DNA of 64,000 nt from Planobispora rosea (GCF_014648175.1 NZ_BMQP01000040.1:1-64000), one strand, 5' to 3'; shown: positions 8,788 to 18,147, counted from the first letter of the stretch. Numbers and translations are program-made. The notes: generated from the letters alone by a model not told the origin.

Positions 8788-10137
8788 ATGTTCGGGGATT
8801 TGCACCTGTCACTGAACAAAGGCGTTTCGATGAAGTCGGAGGGCGACGTCGTGACGCTGGAGCGCGACGGGCATCGCATCTCCATCGCCGCTGCGGGCCA
8901 TGAGCTCGCCGCGGCCGTGAAGGAGCTGTCCGCCGGGGGTGTCACGCTGGCGCGGCTGACCGGGGATCCCGTACGGCTGCCGATGGTGATGCGCCGGCTG
9001 GCGCGTGGCGGCTGGCTGCGTTACTCGATCATGGACGGCGCCGTCGTGGCCACACCGGTGGCGACGCCCGAGACCGAGTGGCCGGCTCTGGACCCTGACG
9101 CTCGTTATGCGCTCTCACGCTTCGCCTACCTGCACCGCGACGGGGACACGCTGCTGCTCAGGTCGCCGCTGTCGTACCTGGAGGTGGCCGTCGCCGACCC
9201 CCGGGCGATCGCGCTGGTGGCGCGCCTGGCCGCGCCGCGCCCGTACGACGAGCTCGTCGAGACGGACCTCGACGCCCAGGTCATGCGCCTGTTCAGGCAC
9301 GCCCGCCTGGTCTGCGAGCCGGACGGCGAGGACGGCGAGGACGGCGACCCGGCGATCAGGCAGTGGGAGTTCCACGACCTGCTCTTCCACGCCTCCACGC
9401 GCGACGGGCGGCACGACCGGCCCACGGGCGGCACGTACAGGTTCCGGGGCGAGATCGACCCGCTGCCCGCCGTACGCCCCGCGATCGGGGAGCTCGTCAC
9501 CCTGCCCGCGCCCCGCGCCGAGCGGCCGGAGACGTCGCTGTTCGACGTGCTCGACCGGCGGCGGAGCATCCGGCGGCACGGCGAGCGGCCCCTGACCAAG
9601 GAGGAACTCGGCGAGTTCCTGCACCGGTCGGCCAGGCTGAGCGGGGTCTTCAGAGCCGGGGACGAGGAGGTCGGCCGGCGGCCCTATCCGGGCGGCGGCG
9701 GCCTGCACGAGCTGGAGATATACGTCGTGGCCGGAAAATGCGCCGACCTGCCTGCCGGTCTTTACCACTATCGCGCCCGCGAGCACGCGCTCGGCCGGGT
9801 CAGCGAAATGACGGCACCAGTCGAGGCGTTGCTGCGCGACGCCGCCTTCTCGACCGCCAATCCGGAGGGCCCGCAGGTGCTGATCGTCATCGCCGCGCGT
9901 TTCCAACGGCTTTCCTGGAAATACCAGCGGATCGCGTACTCGCTGATTCTCAAACACGTGGGCTGCCTCATCCAGACCATGTACCTGGTCGCCACGGCCC
10001 TCGAACTCGCGCCGTGCGCGATAGGCGGCGGCAATTCCGAGCTGTTCACCCGGGCGCTCGGAGAATCGTATTTCACTGAGACGTCCGTCGGAGAGTTCGC
10101 CTTGGGGACCCGGCCGGACCGTGACGCTGAGGAGTGA
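8788..10137 (+). CDS. SagB-type (McbC-like) azoline dehydrogenase
   Basis: The 449-residue FMN-dependent enzyme is expected to oxidise azolines in the modified precursor to aromatic azoles. The N-terminal ~200 residues form the less conserved SagB extension, and the nitroreductase-like domain occupies about residues 240-449. Family landmarks are the FDVLDRRRSIRRHGERPLTKEE entry, PYPGGGGLHELEIYVV and the catalytic Lys-Tyr pair Lys378-Tyr379 in LSWKYQRIAY. The ATG at 8788 follows a GGGGGA ribosome-binding site. The stop codon overlaps the first possible start of the cyclodehydratase gene (GTG 10134), so the two are translationally coupled. Confidence 0.92.
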   Translation: MFGDLHLSLNKGVSMKSEGDVVTLERDGHRISIAAAGHELAAAVKELSAGGVTLARLTGDPVRLPMVMRRLARGGWLRYSIMDGAVVATPVATPETEWPALDPDARYALSRFAYLHRDGDTLLLRSPLSYLEVAVADPRAIALVARLAAPRPYDELVETDLDAQVMRLFRHARLVCEPDGEDGEDGDPAIRQWEFHDLLFHASTRDGRHDRPTGGTYRFRGEIDPLPAVRPAIGELVTLPAPRAERPETSLFDVLDRRRSIRRHGERPLTKEELGEFLHRSARLSGVFRAGDEEVGRRPYPGGGGLHELEIYVVAGKCADLPAGLYHYRAREHALGRVSEMTAPVEALLRDAAFSTANPEGPQVLIVIAARFQRLSWKYQRIAYSLILKHVGCLIQTMYLVATALELAPCAIGGGNSELFTRALGESYFTETSVGEFALGTRPDRDAEE

Positions 10138-10142
10138 GCCGG

Positions 10143-12350
10143 ATGCTCGAGCGCCCCCAGTTCAAACCGCATTTCCAGGTGGAGGTGTCGCCGCCTGACA
10201 CGGTGTTCCTCCTGAGTGAGGACGGCGCCTTCTCCCTGACCGGATCCGTGTACGTGCTGCTGGCGTCCCTGCTGGACGGCACACGGGACAGGCAGGAGAT
10301 CCTCGACGCCGTGGCCGGGCGCTATTCCGAGGTCGCGGCGCACTTCGCGCTGTCGCGCCTGGAGCGCATGGGGTACCTGTGCGAGCGGGTCCAGGGGAAC
10401 CCCGCCGAGGCGGCCTACTGGTCGATGCGGAACGTCCCGCCGGCGGAGGGCCGCGGGATCGCCGTGGCGGCGCTGGGCTCCGTGCCCGCCGCCGAGTTCG
10501 AGACCGCCCTGAAGGCGCTGCACGTCCGGGTCGAGTCCGGCCCCGAGGCAGCCGACCTGGTCATGGTCGTCGCCGACGACTACCTCGACCCGCGCCTGGC
10601 CGAGTGGAACGAGACCGCCCTGCGCGCCGGACGCCCCTGGATGCTGGTCAAGCCGGTGGGCCGGGTGCTGTGGCTGGGCCCGATCCTGGTCCCGGGGGTC
10701 ACGGCCTGCTGGCGGTGCCTGGCGGAGCGGCTGACGGACAACCGGCCGGTCGAGACGTTCGTGGCGCTGCGCAGGGGCCGGCCGGGGCCGATCTCGGTGG
10801 CGGCGCTGCCGTCCACCGTCCAGACGGCCGTGCACGCGGCGGCCACGCTCGCCGCCGACTGGCTGCTCACCGACGCCGACGACCTGCGGGGAACGCTTGT
10901 CTCGCTCGACTCCGCGGGGCTGGACAGCCGGCGACATCGGCTGATCCGCGACACGACCTGCCGTGCGTGCGGCACCGGCGACGCAGAGCCCGACCGGCGG
11001 CCGATCGAGCTGACGAGCAGGAAGAAGACGTTCACCACCGACGGCGGACACCGTACCGTGTCCCCCGAGGAGACGCTGCGCCGCCATGAGCACCTGATCA
11101 GCCCGATCACCGGCGTGGTGCGGGATCTCCGCGCGTTCGAGACCGGCAGCCCGCTGATCACCGTGTACGCGGGCGCGCACAGCTTCGGCCGCCCCGGCCA
11201 CGACCTGGCGGACCTGCGCCGCCTCCTCGTCACCGAGAGCGCCGGCAAGGGGCGCAGCGACGCGCAGGCCAAGGCCAGCGCCCTGTCGGAGGCCATCGAG
11301 CGGCACTCCGGCGTCTTCACCGGCCGCGAGCCGCGCGTCTCGGCGACGTACGCGGGACTGGGCGAGTCGGCCGTGCATCCGGCGGCCTGCCTGCAGTTCA
11401 GCGACGAGCAGTACCGGGGGCGTGAGCGGTGGAACCGCGAGCACTCCAGCTACGCCTGGGTCCCCGAGCCCTTCGACGAGTCGCGCGAGATCGAGTGGAC
11501 GCCGGTGTGGTCGCTGAGCCTGGGCCGGTGGCGGTACCTGCCGACGGCGTTCTGCTACTACGGCTACCCGCTGCCGGACGGCCACCGGTTCTGCGTCGGC
11601 GACTCCAACGGCAACGCCTCGGGGAACAACCTCGAGGAGGCGATCCTGCAAGGGTTCATGGAACTGGTCGAGCGCGACAGCGTGGCCGTGTGGTGGTACA
11701 ACCGGCTGCGCCGTCCCGCTCTGGACCTGGACAGCGTGGCCGATCCGTACCTGGCCGAGGTGCGCGCCGAGTACGCGCGGCGCGGGCGCGAGATGTGGGT
11801 GCTCGACCTCACCGGCGACCTCGGCATCCCGACGTACGCGGCGGTCTCCGCGCGCGTCGGCCGGCCGGACGAGCACATCATCCAGGGGTACGGCGCCCAC
11901 CTCGACCCCGGGATCGCCCTGCTGCGCGCCGTGACCGAGATGAACCAGATGATGGCCCTGACCATGAACGAGCCGCTGGACTTCACCGGCGATCCGGACA
12001 ACCGGTACTGGTACGAGCACGCCACCCTCGCCAACCAGCCCTACCTCCTGCCCCACCCCGGCCTGGAGCCCGCCAGGCTCTCCGACCACGCCCGCCGGTG
12101 GAGCGACGACCTCAGGGACGACATCCGGACCTGCGTGGACATCGTCGCCGCGCACGGCATGGAGACCCTGATCCTCGACCAGACCCGTCCCGGCATCGGG
12201 ATGAACGTGGTCAAGGTGATCGTCCCCGGACTGCGGCACTTCTGGGCGCGTTTCGCGCCCGGCCGCCTGTACGACGTGCCCGTGAAGCTGGGGTGGCTGC
12301 CGCGGCGGCTGCGCGAGGACCAGCTCAACCCGTTGCCGATCAGCTCATGA
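10143..12350 (+). CDS. Fused RRE / ThiF-like / YcaO cyclodehydratase
   Basis: The 735-residue protein unites the leader-binding and catalytic parts of an azoline-forming cyclodehydratase. Residues 1-85 look like a PqqD-like RiPP recognition element. Residues ~85-290 are a degenerate E1/ThiF-like domain with a Cys4 zinc site (Cys189, Cys192, Cys273, Cys276). Residues ~300-735 are the ATP-dependent YcaO domain, with SDAQAKASALSEAIERHS, NGNASGNNLEEAILQGFMEL and RAVTEMNQM as nucleotide and Mg-binding motifs. It ends NPLPISS, a weak version of the C-terminal PxPxP of peptide-modifying YcaO proteins. I prefer ATG 10143 (GAGGAG upstream) over GTG 10134. The stop overlaps the start of the oxygenase-like gene as ATGA. 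Confidence 0.93.
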   Translation: MLERPQFKPHFQVEVSPPDTVFLLSEDGAFSLTGSVYVLLASLLDGTRDRQEILDAVAGRYSEVAAHFALSRLERMGYLCERVQGNPAEAAYWSMRNVPPAEGRGIAVAALGSVPAAEFETALKALHVRVESGPEAADLVMVVADDYLDPRLAEWNETALRAGRPWMLVKPVGRVLWLGPILVPGVTACWRCLAERLTDNRPVETFVALRRGRPGPISVAALPSTVQTAVHAAATLAADWLLTDADDLRGTLVSLDSAGLDSRRHRLIRDTTCRACGTGDAEPDRRPIELTSRKKTFTTDGGHRTVSPEETLRRHEHLISPITGVVRDLRAFETGSPLITVYAGAHSFGRPGHDLADLRRLLVTESAGKGRSDAQAKASALSEAIERHSGVFTGREPRVSATYAGLGESAVHPAACLQFSDEQYRGRERWNREHSSYAWVPEPFDESREIEWTPVWSLSLGRWRYLPTAFCYYGYPLPDGHRFCVGDSNGNASGNNLEEAILQGFMELVERDSVAVWWYNRLRRPALDLDSVADPYLAEVRAEYARRGREMWVLDLTGDLGIPTYAAVSARVGRPDEHIIQGYGAHLDPGIALLRAVTEMNQMMALTMNEPLDFTGDPDNRYWYEHATLANQPYLLPHPGLEPARLSDHARRWSDDLRDDIRTCVDIVAAHGMETLILDQTRPGIGMNVVKVIVPGLRHFWARFAPGRLYDVPVKLGWLPRRLREDQLNPLPISS

Positions 12351-12901
12351 ACGCCATGGCACGCTCCTTCACGGGCGTCTTCACCGCCGCTCAGGTCGCG
12401 GCGCTGGTACGCGAGGCCGCCGCGGCGTACTCGGGATCGCGGCAGGTGCTGGTCGAGGGGTACCGGGTGAACGGCGCGCAGCTGCTCTCGCCGACCCGTT
12501 ACCGCTACGCGCGTACCGGCTCGGAACTGGACGGGCACAAGAACGGGGTGCTGACCTCGCTCGTACGGGAGCACTTCGGGGCCCGCCTGACGACGGTGAC
12601 CTCCTCGTACAACTTCTACGGGGTCGGCGACCACATCGGGATCCATCGCGACGCGCCCGACTGCCGGTACGCCGCGCTGATCTCGCTGTCCGGGAACCTC
12701 GGACCGCTCGACGTCTACCCGCACCTGGCCGGGTGCGACGGCGGTGAGCTGCTGAAGCGGATCGAGAACGACGCGGCCGGCACCCCCGTGCGGCTGCCGG
12801 TCCCGTACGGCGGCGTGGTGGTCGTCCAGGGCAGCGTGCTGCCGCACGCCCGGCCGCCGGCGACGCTCCCGTGCGCCGTGGCGACCGTCTGCTTCGGCTG
12901 A
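12347..12901 (+). CDS. 2-oxoglutarate/Fe(II) oxygenase-like protein of the RiPP operon
   Basis: The 184-residue protein has the pattern of a small 2OG-Fe(II) oxygenase. The proximal facial-triad residues would be His100 and Asp102 (GIHRDAP), and the distal His167 with Arg169 lies in VLPHARPP after a hydrophobic strand. RYAALISLSG between them fits the double-stranded beta-helix core. Similarity is to the prolyl-4-hydroxylase/AlkB-like superfamily, but I recognise no exact subfamily. Its ATG overlaps the cyclodehydratase stop (ATGA), so it is very likely made with the RiPP enzymes. Hydroxylation of the peptide is a plausible but unproven role. No exporter, peptidase or regulator follows. Confidence 0.7.
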   Translation: MNAMARSFTGVFTAAQVAALVREAAAAYSGSRQVLVEGYRVNGAQLLSPTRYRYARTGSELDGHKNGVLTSLVREHFGARLTTVTSSYNFYGVGDHIGIHRDAPDCRYAALISLSGNLGPLDVYPHLAGCDGGELLKRIENDAAGTPVRLPVPYGGVVVVQGSVLPHARPPATLPCAVATVCFG

Positions 12902-13278
12902 CAGGCTCATCAGCGAAGATCACGACGCCTATGGTGTCACGGTGGTTTTGCCGGGTGGGCTCGTCCGGGCACCGAGAAACCCGCCGGAGACATCCGGTAC
13001 CGGAGTGCACGCTCTCGCAGGTGATTAAAACGTTCTATCCACGGTCGTACGGACCCCGCCCGCCGGAAGCGTTCGGGGGTTCGGCAGCTCACGCGCGCAG
13101 CCTTCACCGCTGCGGCCGTCCGGCCGATCAGCGCAGAACCCCAGGAAGATGAAGCCCGGCTTTCTCGGCCCGCCGGGTCCGCACCCGGAGGGGCTCGACA
13201 GCCCGGCTATCTGAGGCATTATTGTTAAAACGTTTCATTTTCCTCTCGAGCGACTGCCCGGGGAACGGAGCCATCGAC
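12902..13278. promoter_or_regulatory. Intergenic region with paired TTAAAACGTT sites upstream of the rhamnose operon
   Basis: No gene is supported in these 377 bp. The 10-mer TTAAAACGTT occurs at 13025-13034 and again at 13225-13234, exactly 200 bp apart. The second copy contains the palindrome AAACGTTT 45 bp before rhaI. AT-rich palindromes with a central CG are typical of LacI-family operators, and rhamnose operons in this phylum are often LacI- or DeoR-controlled. No regulator gene is adjacent. Confidence 0.5.
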
Positions 13279-14460
13279 ATGAGCCATCTGGACCAGTCCG
13301 CCCGTGACGGCGTCAAGCGGGCGTTGCGGGAGCAGCGGATCGAGACGCCGTCCTGGGCGTACGCCAACTCGGGCACCCGCTTCAAGGTGTTCGCCCAGCC
13401 GGGCGTGCCGCGCGATCCGTACGAGAAGATCGCCGACGCGGCCGTCGTCCACCGGCTGACCGGCGTGGCCCCCACCGTGGCGCTGCACATCCCGTGGGAC
13501 CGGGTGGACGACTACGCCGCCCTGGCGAAGTACGCCTCCGACCGGGGCGTGGCGCTGGGAGCGATCAACTCCAACGTCTTCCAGGACGACGACTACAAGC
13601 TGGGATCGGTGACCAACCCCGACCCGCGGGTGCGCCGCAGAGCCGTCGACCACCTGCTGGAGTGCGTCGGCATCATGGACGCCACCGGCTCGCGGGACCT
13701 GAAGCTGTGGTTCTCCGACGGCACCAACTACCCCGGCCAGGACGACATCCGCGCCCGCCAGGACCGGCTGGCCGAGGCTTTGTCGGAGGTGTACGACCGC
13801 CTCGGCGCGGAGCAGCGGATGCTGCTGGAGTACAAGCTGTTCGAGCCGGCCTTCTACACCACCGACGTGCCCGACTGGGGCACCGCCTATGCGCACTGCC
13901 TGCGGCTGGGGCCCAGGGCCCAGGTCGTCATCGACACCGGGCACCACGCCCCGGGCACCAACATCGAGTTCATCGTGGCGTTCCTGCTGCGCGAGGACAA
14001 GCTCGGCGCCTTCGACTTCAACTCCCGCTTCTACGCCGACGACGACCTCATGGTGGGCTCGGCCGACCCGTTCCAGCTCTTCCGGATCATGAACGAGATC
14101 GTCGCCGCCGACGCGCTCCGGCCGGAGTACGGCATCGCGTTCATGCTGGACCAGTGCCACAACATCGAGCCGAAGATCCCGGCGATCATCCGCTCGGTGA
14201 TGAACGTGCAGGAGGCCACCGCCAAGGCGCTGCTGGTGGACCGCGAGGCGCTGGCGGCGGCCCAGGCCGCCGGTGACGTGCTGGGCGCCAACGCCGTCCT
14301 GATGGACGCCTACGACACCGACGTCCGGCCGCTCCTGGCCGGGCTCCGTGCCGACCTCGGCCTCGACCCCGACCCGATCGCCGCCTACCGGCGCTCCGGT
14401 TACGCCGAGAAGATCGCCGCTGAGCGCGTCGGCGGGCGGCAGGCCGGGTGGGGCGCCTGA
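13279..14460 (+). CDS. rhaI: L-rhamnose isomerase (RhaI type)
   Basis: The 393-residue TIM-barrel enzyme converts L-rhamnose to L-rhamnulose. It belongs to the RhaI group related to xylose isomerase rather than E. coli RhaA. Motifs include the metal-site segments [23 protein letters not shown] and [12 protein letters not shown], plus [11 protein letters not shown]. The ATG at 13279 follows CGGAG; the open frame to 13222 adds residues with no coding character and would swallow the operator-like site. It is the first gene of a three-gene rhamnose operon with 52 bp to the next start. No rhamnose transporter, mutarotase or regulator is found in this window. Confidence 0.93.
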   Translation: MSHLDQSARDGVKRALREQRIETPSWAYANSGTRFKVFAQPGVPRDPYEKIADAAVVHRLTGVAPTVALHIPWDRVDDYAALAKYASDRGVALGAINSNVFQDDDYKLGSVTNPDPRVRRRAVDHLLECVGIMDATGSRDLKLWFSDGTNYPGQDDIRARQDRLAEALSEVYDRLGAEQRMLLEYKLFEPAFYTTDVPDWGTAYAHCLRLGPRAQVVIDTGHHAPGTNIEFIVAFLLREDKLGAFDFNSRFYADDDLMVGSADPFQLFRIMNEIVAADALRPEYGIAFMLDQCHNIEPKIPAIIRSVMNVQEATAKALLVDREALAAAQAAGDVLGANAVLMDAYDTDVRPLLAGLRADLGLDPDPIAAYRRSGYAEKIAAERVGGRQAGWGA

Positions 14461-14512
14461 ACCGCGTCCCGATCCGCCCGCGTCACCGGCCCCTATCCCA
14501 GGAAGACCGATC

Positions 14513-16552
14513 ATGAGCAATCCCCCTGTCTCCCCGGTCCACGACCTGCTGGCCCGGAGCAACCGGCTCGGTTCCGATCCGCGCACCACCAACTACGCCG
14601 GCGGCAACACCTCCGCCAAGGGCGAGGCCGTCGACCCCGTCACCGGTACCCCGGCCGAGCTGCTGTGGGTCAAAGGCTCCGGCGGCGACCTGGGCACCCT
14701 GACCGAGCAGGGCCTGGCCGTCCTCCGCCTGGACCGGCTGCGCGCCCTCGTGGACGTCTACCCGGGGGTGGAGCGCGAGGACGAGATGGTCGCCGCGTTC
14801 GACTTCTGCCTGCACGGCCGGGGCGGCGCCGCGCCCAGCATCGACACCGCCATGCACGGGCTGGTGGAGGCCCCGCACGTCGACCACCTGCACCCCGACT
14901 CCGGCATCGCCGTCGCCACCGCCGCCGACGGCCCCGCGCTGACGAAGGAGATCTTCGGCGAGCGGGTCGTGTGGGTGCCCTGGCGGCGCCCCGGCTTCCA
15001 GCTCGGCCTGGACATCGCCGCCGTCCGGAAGGCCAACCCGCAGGCCATCGGGGTCATCCTCGGCGGGCACGGCATCACCGCCTGGGGCGCGACCAGCGAG
15101 GAGTGCGAGCGCAACTCGCTGGAGATCATCCGTACGACCGAGGAGTACATCGCCGAGCACGGCCGGCCCGAGCCGTTCGGCCCGGTCGTGTACGAGACGC
15201 CGCCCGAGGCCGAGCGGCACGCGCGGGCCGCCGCGCTCTTCCCGGTCCTGCGCGGCCTGGCCTCGACCGACCGGCCGCAGGTCGGCCACTACACCGACAC
15301 CGACGTCGTGCTCGACTTCGTCACCCGTGCCGAGCACCCCCGGCTGGCCGCGCTCGGCACCTCCTGCCCGGACCACTTCCTGCGCACCAAGGTCCGGCCG
15401 ATGGTGGTGGACCTGCCGCCGGCCGCGCCGCTGGAGGACGTCGTCGCGCGCGTCAGGGAGCTGCACGCCGCCTACCGTGAGGACTACCGCGCCTACTACG
15501 AGCGGCACGCCGGCCCGGACTCCCCGCCGATGCGCGGCGCCGACCCGGCGATCGTGCTCATGCCCGGCGTCGGCATGTTCAGCTTCGGCGCCGACAAGCA
15601 GACCGCCCGGGTGGCGGGCGAGTTCTACGTCAACGCGATCAACGTGATGCGCGGGGCGGAGGCCGTCTCGGCGTACGCGCCGATCGACGAGGCGGAGAAG
15701 TTCCGCATCGAGTACTGGGAGCTGGAGGAGGCCAAACTCCGGCGCAGGCCCAGGCCCAGGGCACTGGCCACCCGGATCGCCCTGGTCACCGGCGGCGGGT
15801 CCGGCATCGGCCGGGCGACCGCGCTCCGGCTGGCCGCCGAGGGCGCCTGCGTGGTAGTGGCCGACCGCGACGCCGAGGCCGCCGCGAAGGTCGCCGCCGA
15901 GATCGGCGGGCCCGACGCGGCGGTCGCCGCCGCGGCCGACGTGACCGACGCCGAGGCGGTGGCGCGGGCGGTGCGCGAGGCGGTGCTGGCCTTCGGCGGG
16001 GTGGACCTCGTGGTCAACAACGCCGGCCTGTCCATCTCCAAGCCGCTCCTGGAGACCAGCGAGACCGACTGGGACCTCCAGCACGACGTCATGGCCAAGG
16101 GTTCCTTCCTCGTCTCCCGCGAGACGGCCCGGGTGATGATCGTGCAGGGCATGGGCGGCGACATCGTCTACATCTGCAGCAAGAACTCCCTGTTCGCCGG
16201 GCCCAACAACGTCGCGTACGGCGCCGCCAAGGCCGACCAGGCCCACCAGGTCCGGCTGCTCGCCGCCGAGCTCGGCGAGCACGGCATCCGCGTCAACGGC
16301 GTCAACCCCGACGGCGTGGTCCGCGGCTCCGGGATCTTCGCCGGCGGCTGGGGCGCCCGGCGCGCGGCCGTGTACGGCGTGCCCGAGGAGAAACTGGGCG
16401 AGTTCTACGCCCGGCGCACGCTGCTCAAGCGGGAGGTGCTGCCCGAGCACGTCGCAGGCGCCGTGTTCGTGCTGACCGGCGGGGAGCTGTCGCACACCAC
16501 CGGCCTGCACGTCCCGGTCGACGCCGGCGTCGCCGCGGCGTTCCTGCGGTGA
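14513..16552 (+). CDS. rhaEW: Bifunctional rhamnulose-1-phosphate aldolase / lactaldehyde dehydrogenase
   Basis: The 679-residue fusion has an N-terminal class II aldolase/adducin domain (about 1-400) and a C-terminal SDR domain (about 415-679). The aldolase domain should split L-rhamnulose 1-phosphate into dihydroxyacetone phosphate and L-lactaldehyde. Its zinc histidines lie in HLHPDSG near residue 126 and GGHGITAW near residue 186. The SDR domain has TGGGSGIG near residue 424 and the catalytic YGAAK near residue 568, and would oxidise lactaldehyde to lactate. The ATG at 14513 follows AGGAAG. The stop overlaps the rhamnulokinase GTG start. This fusion is known from Bacillus and many actinobacteria. 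Confidence 0.93.
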   Translation: MSNPPVSPVHDLLARSNRLGSDPRTTNYAGGNTSAKGEAVDPVTGTPAELLWVKGSGGDLGTLTEQGLAVLRLDRLRALVDVYPGVEREDEMVAAFDFCLHGRGGAAPSIDTAMHGLVEAPHVDHLHPDSGIAVATAADGPALTKEIFGERVVWVPWRRPGFQLGLDIAAVRKANPQAIGVILGGHGITAWGATSEECERNSLEIIRTTEEYIAEHGRPEPFGPVVYETPPEAERHARAAALFPVLRGLASTDRPQVGHYTDTDVVLDFVTRAEHPRLAALGTSCPDHFLRTKVRPMVVDLPPAAPLEDVVARVRELHAAYREDYRAYYERHAGPDSPPMRGADPAIVLMPGVGMFSFGADKQTARVAGEFYVNAINVMRGAEAVSAYAPIDEAEKFRIEYWELEEAKLRRRPRPRALATRIALVTGGGSGIGRATALRLAAEGACVVVADRDAEAAAKVAAEIGGPDAAVAAAADVTDAEAVARAVREAVLAFGGVDLVVNNAGLSISKPLLETSETDWDLQHDVMAKGSFLVSRETARVMIVQGMGGDIVYICSKNSLFAGPNNVAYGAAKADQAHQVRLLAAELGEHGIRVNGVNPDGVVRGSGIFAGGWGARRAAVYGVPEEKLGEFYARRTLLKREVLPEHVAGAVFVLTGGELSHTTGLHVPVDAGVAAAFLR

Positions 16553-17988
16553 CGGCGGCACTCGCCGTCGCGGCGGTCGACCTCGGTGCGGCCAGCGGCC
16601 GCGTCATGGTCGGCCGTCTCGGCCCCGGCCGCCTCGAACTGACCGAGGCGCACCGCTTCGCCAACGAGCCGGTGCGCCTGGGCGTCACCCTGCACTGGGA
16701 CGTCCTCGCGCTGTACGCGGGCGTGCTGCGCGGGCTGCGCACCGCCGGGCCGGTCGCCGGCGTCGGCATCGACTCCTGGGCGGTCGACTACGGGCTGCTG
16801 GACGCCTCCGGCGCGCTGCTGGGCAACCCGGTCCACTACCGCGACGCCCGCACCGACGGCCTGGCCGACCGGGTGGCCGACGAACTCGGCCGCGAGCGCC
16901 TGTACGGCGTCACAGGCCTGCAGCACCTGCCCTTCAACACCCTCTACCAGGTGGCCGCCGAGCTGGGCACGCCCCGGTACGAGGCGGCCCACCGGCTGCT
17001 GCTCATCCCCGATCTGCTCTCCTACTGGCTCACCGGCGAGATCGGCGCGGAGATCACCAACGCCTCCACCACCCAGCTGTACGACCTGAACCGCCGTGCC
17101 TGGGCCGCCGAGCTGATGGTCGAGGCGGGCATCCGGCCGGAGCTGCTGGCGCCGCTGCGCGAACCCGGCACCCGCATCGGCCCGGTCCTGCCCGGGACCG
17201 GCCTGCCCGGCGCTCCGGAGGTGGTGGCGGTGGCCTCCCACGACACGGCCTCCGCCGTCGTCGCGGTGCCCGCCTCCGGGCCGGACTTCGCCTACATCTC
17301 CTGCGGCACCTGGTCCCTGGTCGGCGTCGAGCTGGACCGGCCGGTGCTCAGCGAGGCGAGCCGGCGGGCCAACTTCACCAACGAGACCGGCGTGGACGGC
17401 ACGATCCGCTACCTGCGCAACGTGATGGGACTCTGGCTGCTGCAGGAGTCGCTGCGCGCATGGGGCGAGACGGACCTGCCCGGCCTGCTGCGCCGGGCGA
17501 CGCAGGAGCCGGCGTTCGCGTCGGTGATCGACGTGGACGACGCGGTGTTCCTGCCGCCCGGCGACATGCCCGCCCGCATCGCCGGCGCCTGCCGGGCCAC
17601 CGGCCAGCCCGTGCCGCAGACCCCGGCCGCCGTCGTGCGCTGCGTCCTCGACAGCCTGGCCCTGGCCCACCGCCGGGCCGTACGGCAGGCGCAGGAGCTG
17701 TCGGGACGGCACGTCGACGCCGTGCACATCGTCGGCGGCGGCGCCCGCAACGCGCTGCTGTGCCAGCTGACCGCCGACGCCTGCGGCCTGCCCGTGGTGG
17801 CCGGGCCGGTGGAGGCCACCGCGCTGGGCAACGTGCTCGTCCAGGCCCGCGCCGCCGGGGCAGCCGGTCCCGGCCTGGCGGACCTGCGGGCGCTGGTCCG
17901 CCAGACCCAGGACCTGGTGCGGTACGAGCCGCGCGGCGGCGCGCGCGCGTGGGCGGCGGCCGAAGCGCGGCTGGACGGGGAGGGCTGA
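16549..17988 (+). CDS. rhaB: Rhamnulokinase
   Basis: The 479-residue FGGY-family kinase phosphorylates L-rhamnulose at C1. The N-terminal phosphate loop is AVDLGAASGRVMVG. GIDSWAVDYGLLD carries the catalytic-region Asp, and HIVGGGARNALLCQL is the C-terminal FGGY adenosine motif. The GTG start overlaps the preceding stop (GTGA), so translation is coupled to the aldolase-dehydrogenase. The three enzymes together take rhamnose to dihydroxyacetone phosphate and lactate. Confidence 0.95.
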   Translation: MTAALAVAAVDLGAASGRVMVGRLGPGRLELTEAHRFANEPVRLGVTLHWDVLALYAGVLRGLRTAGPVAGVGIDSWAVDYGLLDASGALLGNPVHYRDARTDGLADRVADELGRERLYGVTGLQHLPFNTLYQVAAELGTPRYEAAHRLLLIPDLLSYWLTGEIGAEITNASTTQLYDLNRRAWAAELMVEAGIRPELLAPLREPGTRIGPVLPGTGLPGAPEVVAVASHDTASAVVAVPASGPDFAYISCGTWSLVGVELDRPVLSEASRRANFTNETGVDGTIRYLRNVMGLWLLQESLRAWGETDLPGLLRRATQEPAFASVIDVDDAVFLPPGDMPARIAGACRATGQPVPQTPAAVVRCVLDSLALAHRRAVRQAQELSGRHVDAVHIVGGGARNALLCQLTADACGLPVVAGPVEATALGNVLVQARAAGAAGPGLADLRALVRQTQDLVRYEPRGGARAWAAAEARLDGEG

Positions 17989-18071
17989 GCGCGCGCATCG
18001 CGTGGTTCGCCACCTGCCTGGCCGACACCCTGAACGGCCGCGCCCGCGTCCCGTGCCGCTCGGACGCCTGA
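17985..18071 (+). pseudogene. N-terminal remnant of a LutA/LldE-type lactate-utilisation protein
   Basis: Directly after rhaB, a frame reads SARIAWFATCLADTL, which matches the beginning of LutA/LldE (usually M-R-I-A-L-F-V-T-C-L-x-D-T-L) including the first Cys of the cysteine-rich domain. Similarity stops after about 15 codons, and a stop codon follows at 18069. No normal start codon is present; CTG at 17985 would be the first residue. In intact actinobacterial rhamnose clusters, lut genes consume the lactate produced. I infer that lut genes were deleted here. The match is short. Confidence 0.45.
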
Positions 18072-18085
18072 ACGGCGCGGAACGT

Positions 18086-18137
18086 GTCCGGCGGGTCTCC
18101 CCGACCGGCATGGCCGTACGGCGGAGACCCGCGGGAC
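18086..18137. terminator. Bidirectional terminator between the rhamnose operon and the hydrolase gene
   Basis: Arms at 18086-18100 and 18123-18137 pair at 14 of 15 positions around a 22-nt loop. The hairpin sits between convergent genes (rhaB remnant, plus strand; metallo-hydrolase, minus strand). Confidence 0.75.
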
Positions 18138-18147
18138 GTTCCCGTCC

